Source of the DNA: Neospora caninum Liverpool
Lineage: Eukaryota > Apicomplexa > Conoidasida > Eucoccidiorida > Sarcocystidae
Reading direction: 5' to 3'
Assembly (NCBI RefSeq): GCF_000208865.1
Contig: NC_018388.1
Coordinates: 930,001-994,000, forward strand
Length of the DNA: 64,000 nucleotides
Shown here: one piece after another, positions 62,938 through 64,000 of the stretch
How the letters are laid out: each line of letters opens with the position of its first letter
Numbering within the stretch: the first letter of the stretch is position 1
The notes under the pieces: generated by a model
What the model was told of the DNA's origin: nothing
Database searches by the model: none
What the model saw: the letters and a program-made list of their open reading frames with translations, nothing else
Program-made: the position numbers and the translations under genes

Positions 62938-64000
62938 GTATGCGTATGTGTGTATATACACAGCTGAGGCGATAGGTAAGTTTGTGTGGTTACGGAAGTC
63001 CTGTGCAACCTGCTGCTTGGAGAGGTTTTTGCTTCTCGTCTCCTCGCAGCTTGGATTTTGTCATATGACTGGCAAGTTGCTCCGCTCTCGTCCTTCCGGC
63101 AGCCTGGCATCTGTTGAGTGGAGAAAACTCAGCCTGAAGCCACACTCGACTAGCTTTCCTGACTCTCCACGCTCGACCCGCGATCTGCAGGGACCCGCCT
63201 GGCAGCACTCATCCCGCCGTTCCTCTCTCTGTCTCGTTCTCCAGAAAAGCGGCTCTTCTGCTTGACGCCTCGAGCGATCCCGATCTCGTGGCCGCAGTGG
63301 AACGCCGTCTGCATCTCCTCCCGACTCGGCCGAGTCTTGCGCAGTCCTCGCTCGTCCCGTCCCTGCTCCCTAGTTCGCGTGAACGACGCACCCCTTCGTC
63401 GCCAGCACACTGTCCCTCTTCGCAACCTGGCTGCCGAGAACAGGAGACAGAGACTCTTTCAGGACAAAGAGAGTCGCGCGGAAAAGCTGGTCTTGCCAGT
63501 TCCGGAGAGGAGCTTCGCAACGAACAGTTCGAGTGCGCTCGTAGCAGCCGGTGTCGTTTCCCAGGTACTTTATTTCGCTCTGTTGCGCCTCGTGCAGGCG
63601 ACGCGCTCCGTACCCAGCAGGGGCAGATTCGAGCCGCGCCCGGTCGCCCCGGGAACGCGGTTTCCTGGCGCGGCGGACTGCCTCCTCTCCTCGGCAGAAG
63701 ACGCGTCCGTGAGGGCCTCCTGTCTCCTTGCCCGGGAGAAGAGAGAATTCACAGCAGAGGCTGGGGCGGAAAAGGAGAACTGGCTCTTGTCGAACAGGCC
63801 CGATGGCACGTTGCACGCGCTCTCAAACTCAATCCAACGAGGTATGTCGGTTTCTGCGAGGCAAGTCCACGGAAGGTTCGCCACTGCGTGTCGCGTTCGG
63901 CTGTGAGCCGTTCCACGCTCAGCTCTATGGTTGCCGGGGCCGGTGTGTCCGTGCGCACACACGTTTCCGCCACCGTCTGGCGGCGATCCTCTCCTGTTCC
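62619..64000 (+). CDS. TPR-like protein, 5' part only
   Basis: Exon 62619-62764 joins through a GTAAAG donor and CTCCAG acceptor to 63245-63841 in matching phase (AG plus A). A further GTATGT donor at 63842 leads to exons beyond the window. The first exon encodes an amphipathic helix pair typical of a TPR unit (VALLRAGDEARRLQEWGQAE, then LYSAAVCAVRG), continued across the junction by AAVYARKAALLLDAS. A Ser/Pro/Arg-rich insert follows, then ARWHVARALKLNPTR, which resembles the second helix of another TPR with its usual Asn-Pro end. TPR proteins are scaffolds or co-chaperones, and the partner cannot be told from this fragment. The ATG at 62619 is chosen as the first in-frame ATG before the TPR; an upstream exon cannot be excluded. 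Confidence 0.68.
62901..62940 (+). repeat. TA microsatellite in first intron of the TPR-like gene
   Basis: About 30 bases of pure (TA)n flanked by degenerate TA/TG repeats, within the intron 62765-63244. Confidence 0.9.

Noticed and set aside
1..64000. tRNA, rRNA, CRISPR array or transposable element
   Set aside because: Looked for cloverleaf-like segments, regular spacer repeats and transposase motifs on both strands by eye; nothing was supported.

Overview
This is a nuclear genome window from a coccidian apicomplexan of the Toxoplasma/Hammondia/Neospora type. No organism name is encoded, so this rests on gene style: intron-rich housekeeping genes with GTAAG/GTGAG donors and pyrimidine-rich CAG acceptors, A-rich contexts at some start codons, long proteins with low-complexity inserts, an apicoplast-style signal-plus-leader chaperone, single-exon-rich secretory genes with signal peptides, and TGCATGC palindromes in intergenic DNA. 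I see no bacterial operons, rRNA, tRNA or CRISPR array.

Most models were rebuilt by joining exons whose reading frames and splice phases agree; exon coordinates are in each entry. Minus-strand genes are: a DnaJ-family protein with four zinc motifs but no HPD (137-3845); a coiled-coil protein (about 5954-10873); an MFS transporter with a roughly 640-residue central loop (27796-34771); a membrane-anchored diacylglycerol/sphingosine-kinase-type lipid kinase (39961-45946); a putative 62-residue microprotein (57950-58429); and the exportin-2/CSE1 importin-alpha recycling factor (48164-57177, 12 exons, 1054 residues). The plus strand carries, from 12.7 to 24.8 kb, four consecutive genes for unrecognised secreted or membrane proteins, and at the right edge the start of a TPR-like gene that runs off the window (62619 onward).

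The 12.7-24.8 kb block is the unusual part. It holds a 563-residue signal-peptide protein with a cysteine-containing C-terminal domain, a multi-membrane protein with an RRLLA motif shortly after its hydrophobic N-terminus, a 152-residue SPEC3/Stum-like two-helix membrane protein with a proline repeat tail, and a four-exon 593-residue secreted protein with two hydrophobic segments. Their orientation, leaders and lack of recognisable domains suggest a small parasite secretory or dense-granule-like locus between conserved cellular genes. That functional reading is inference. Intergenic stretches are listed with what they hold.
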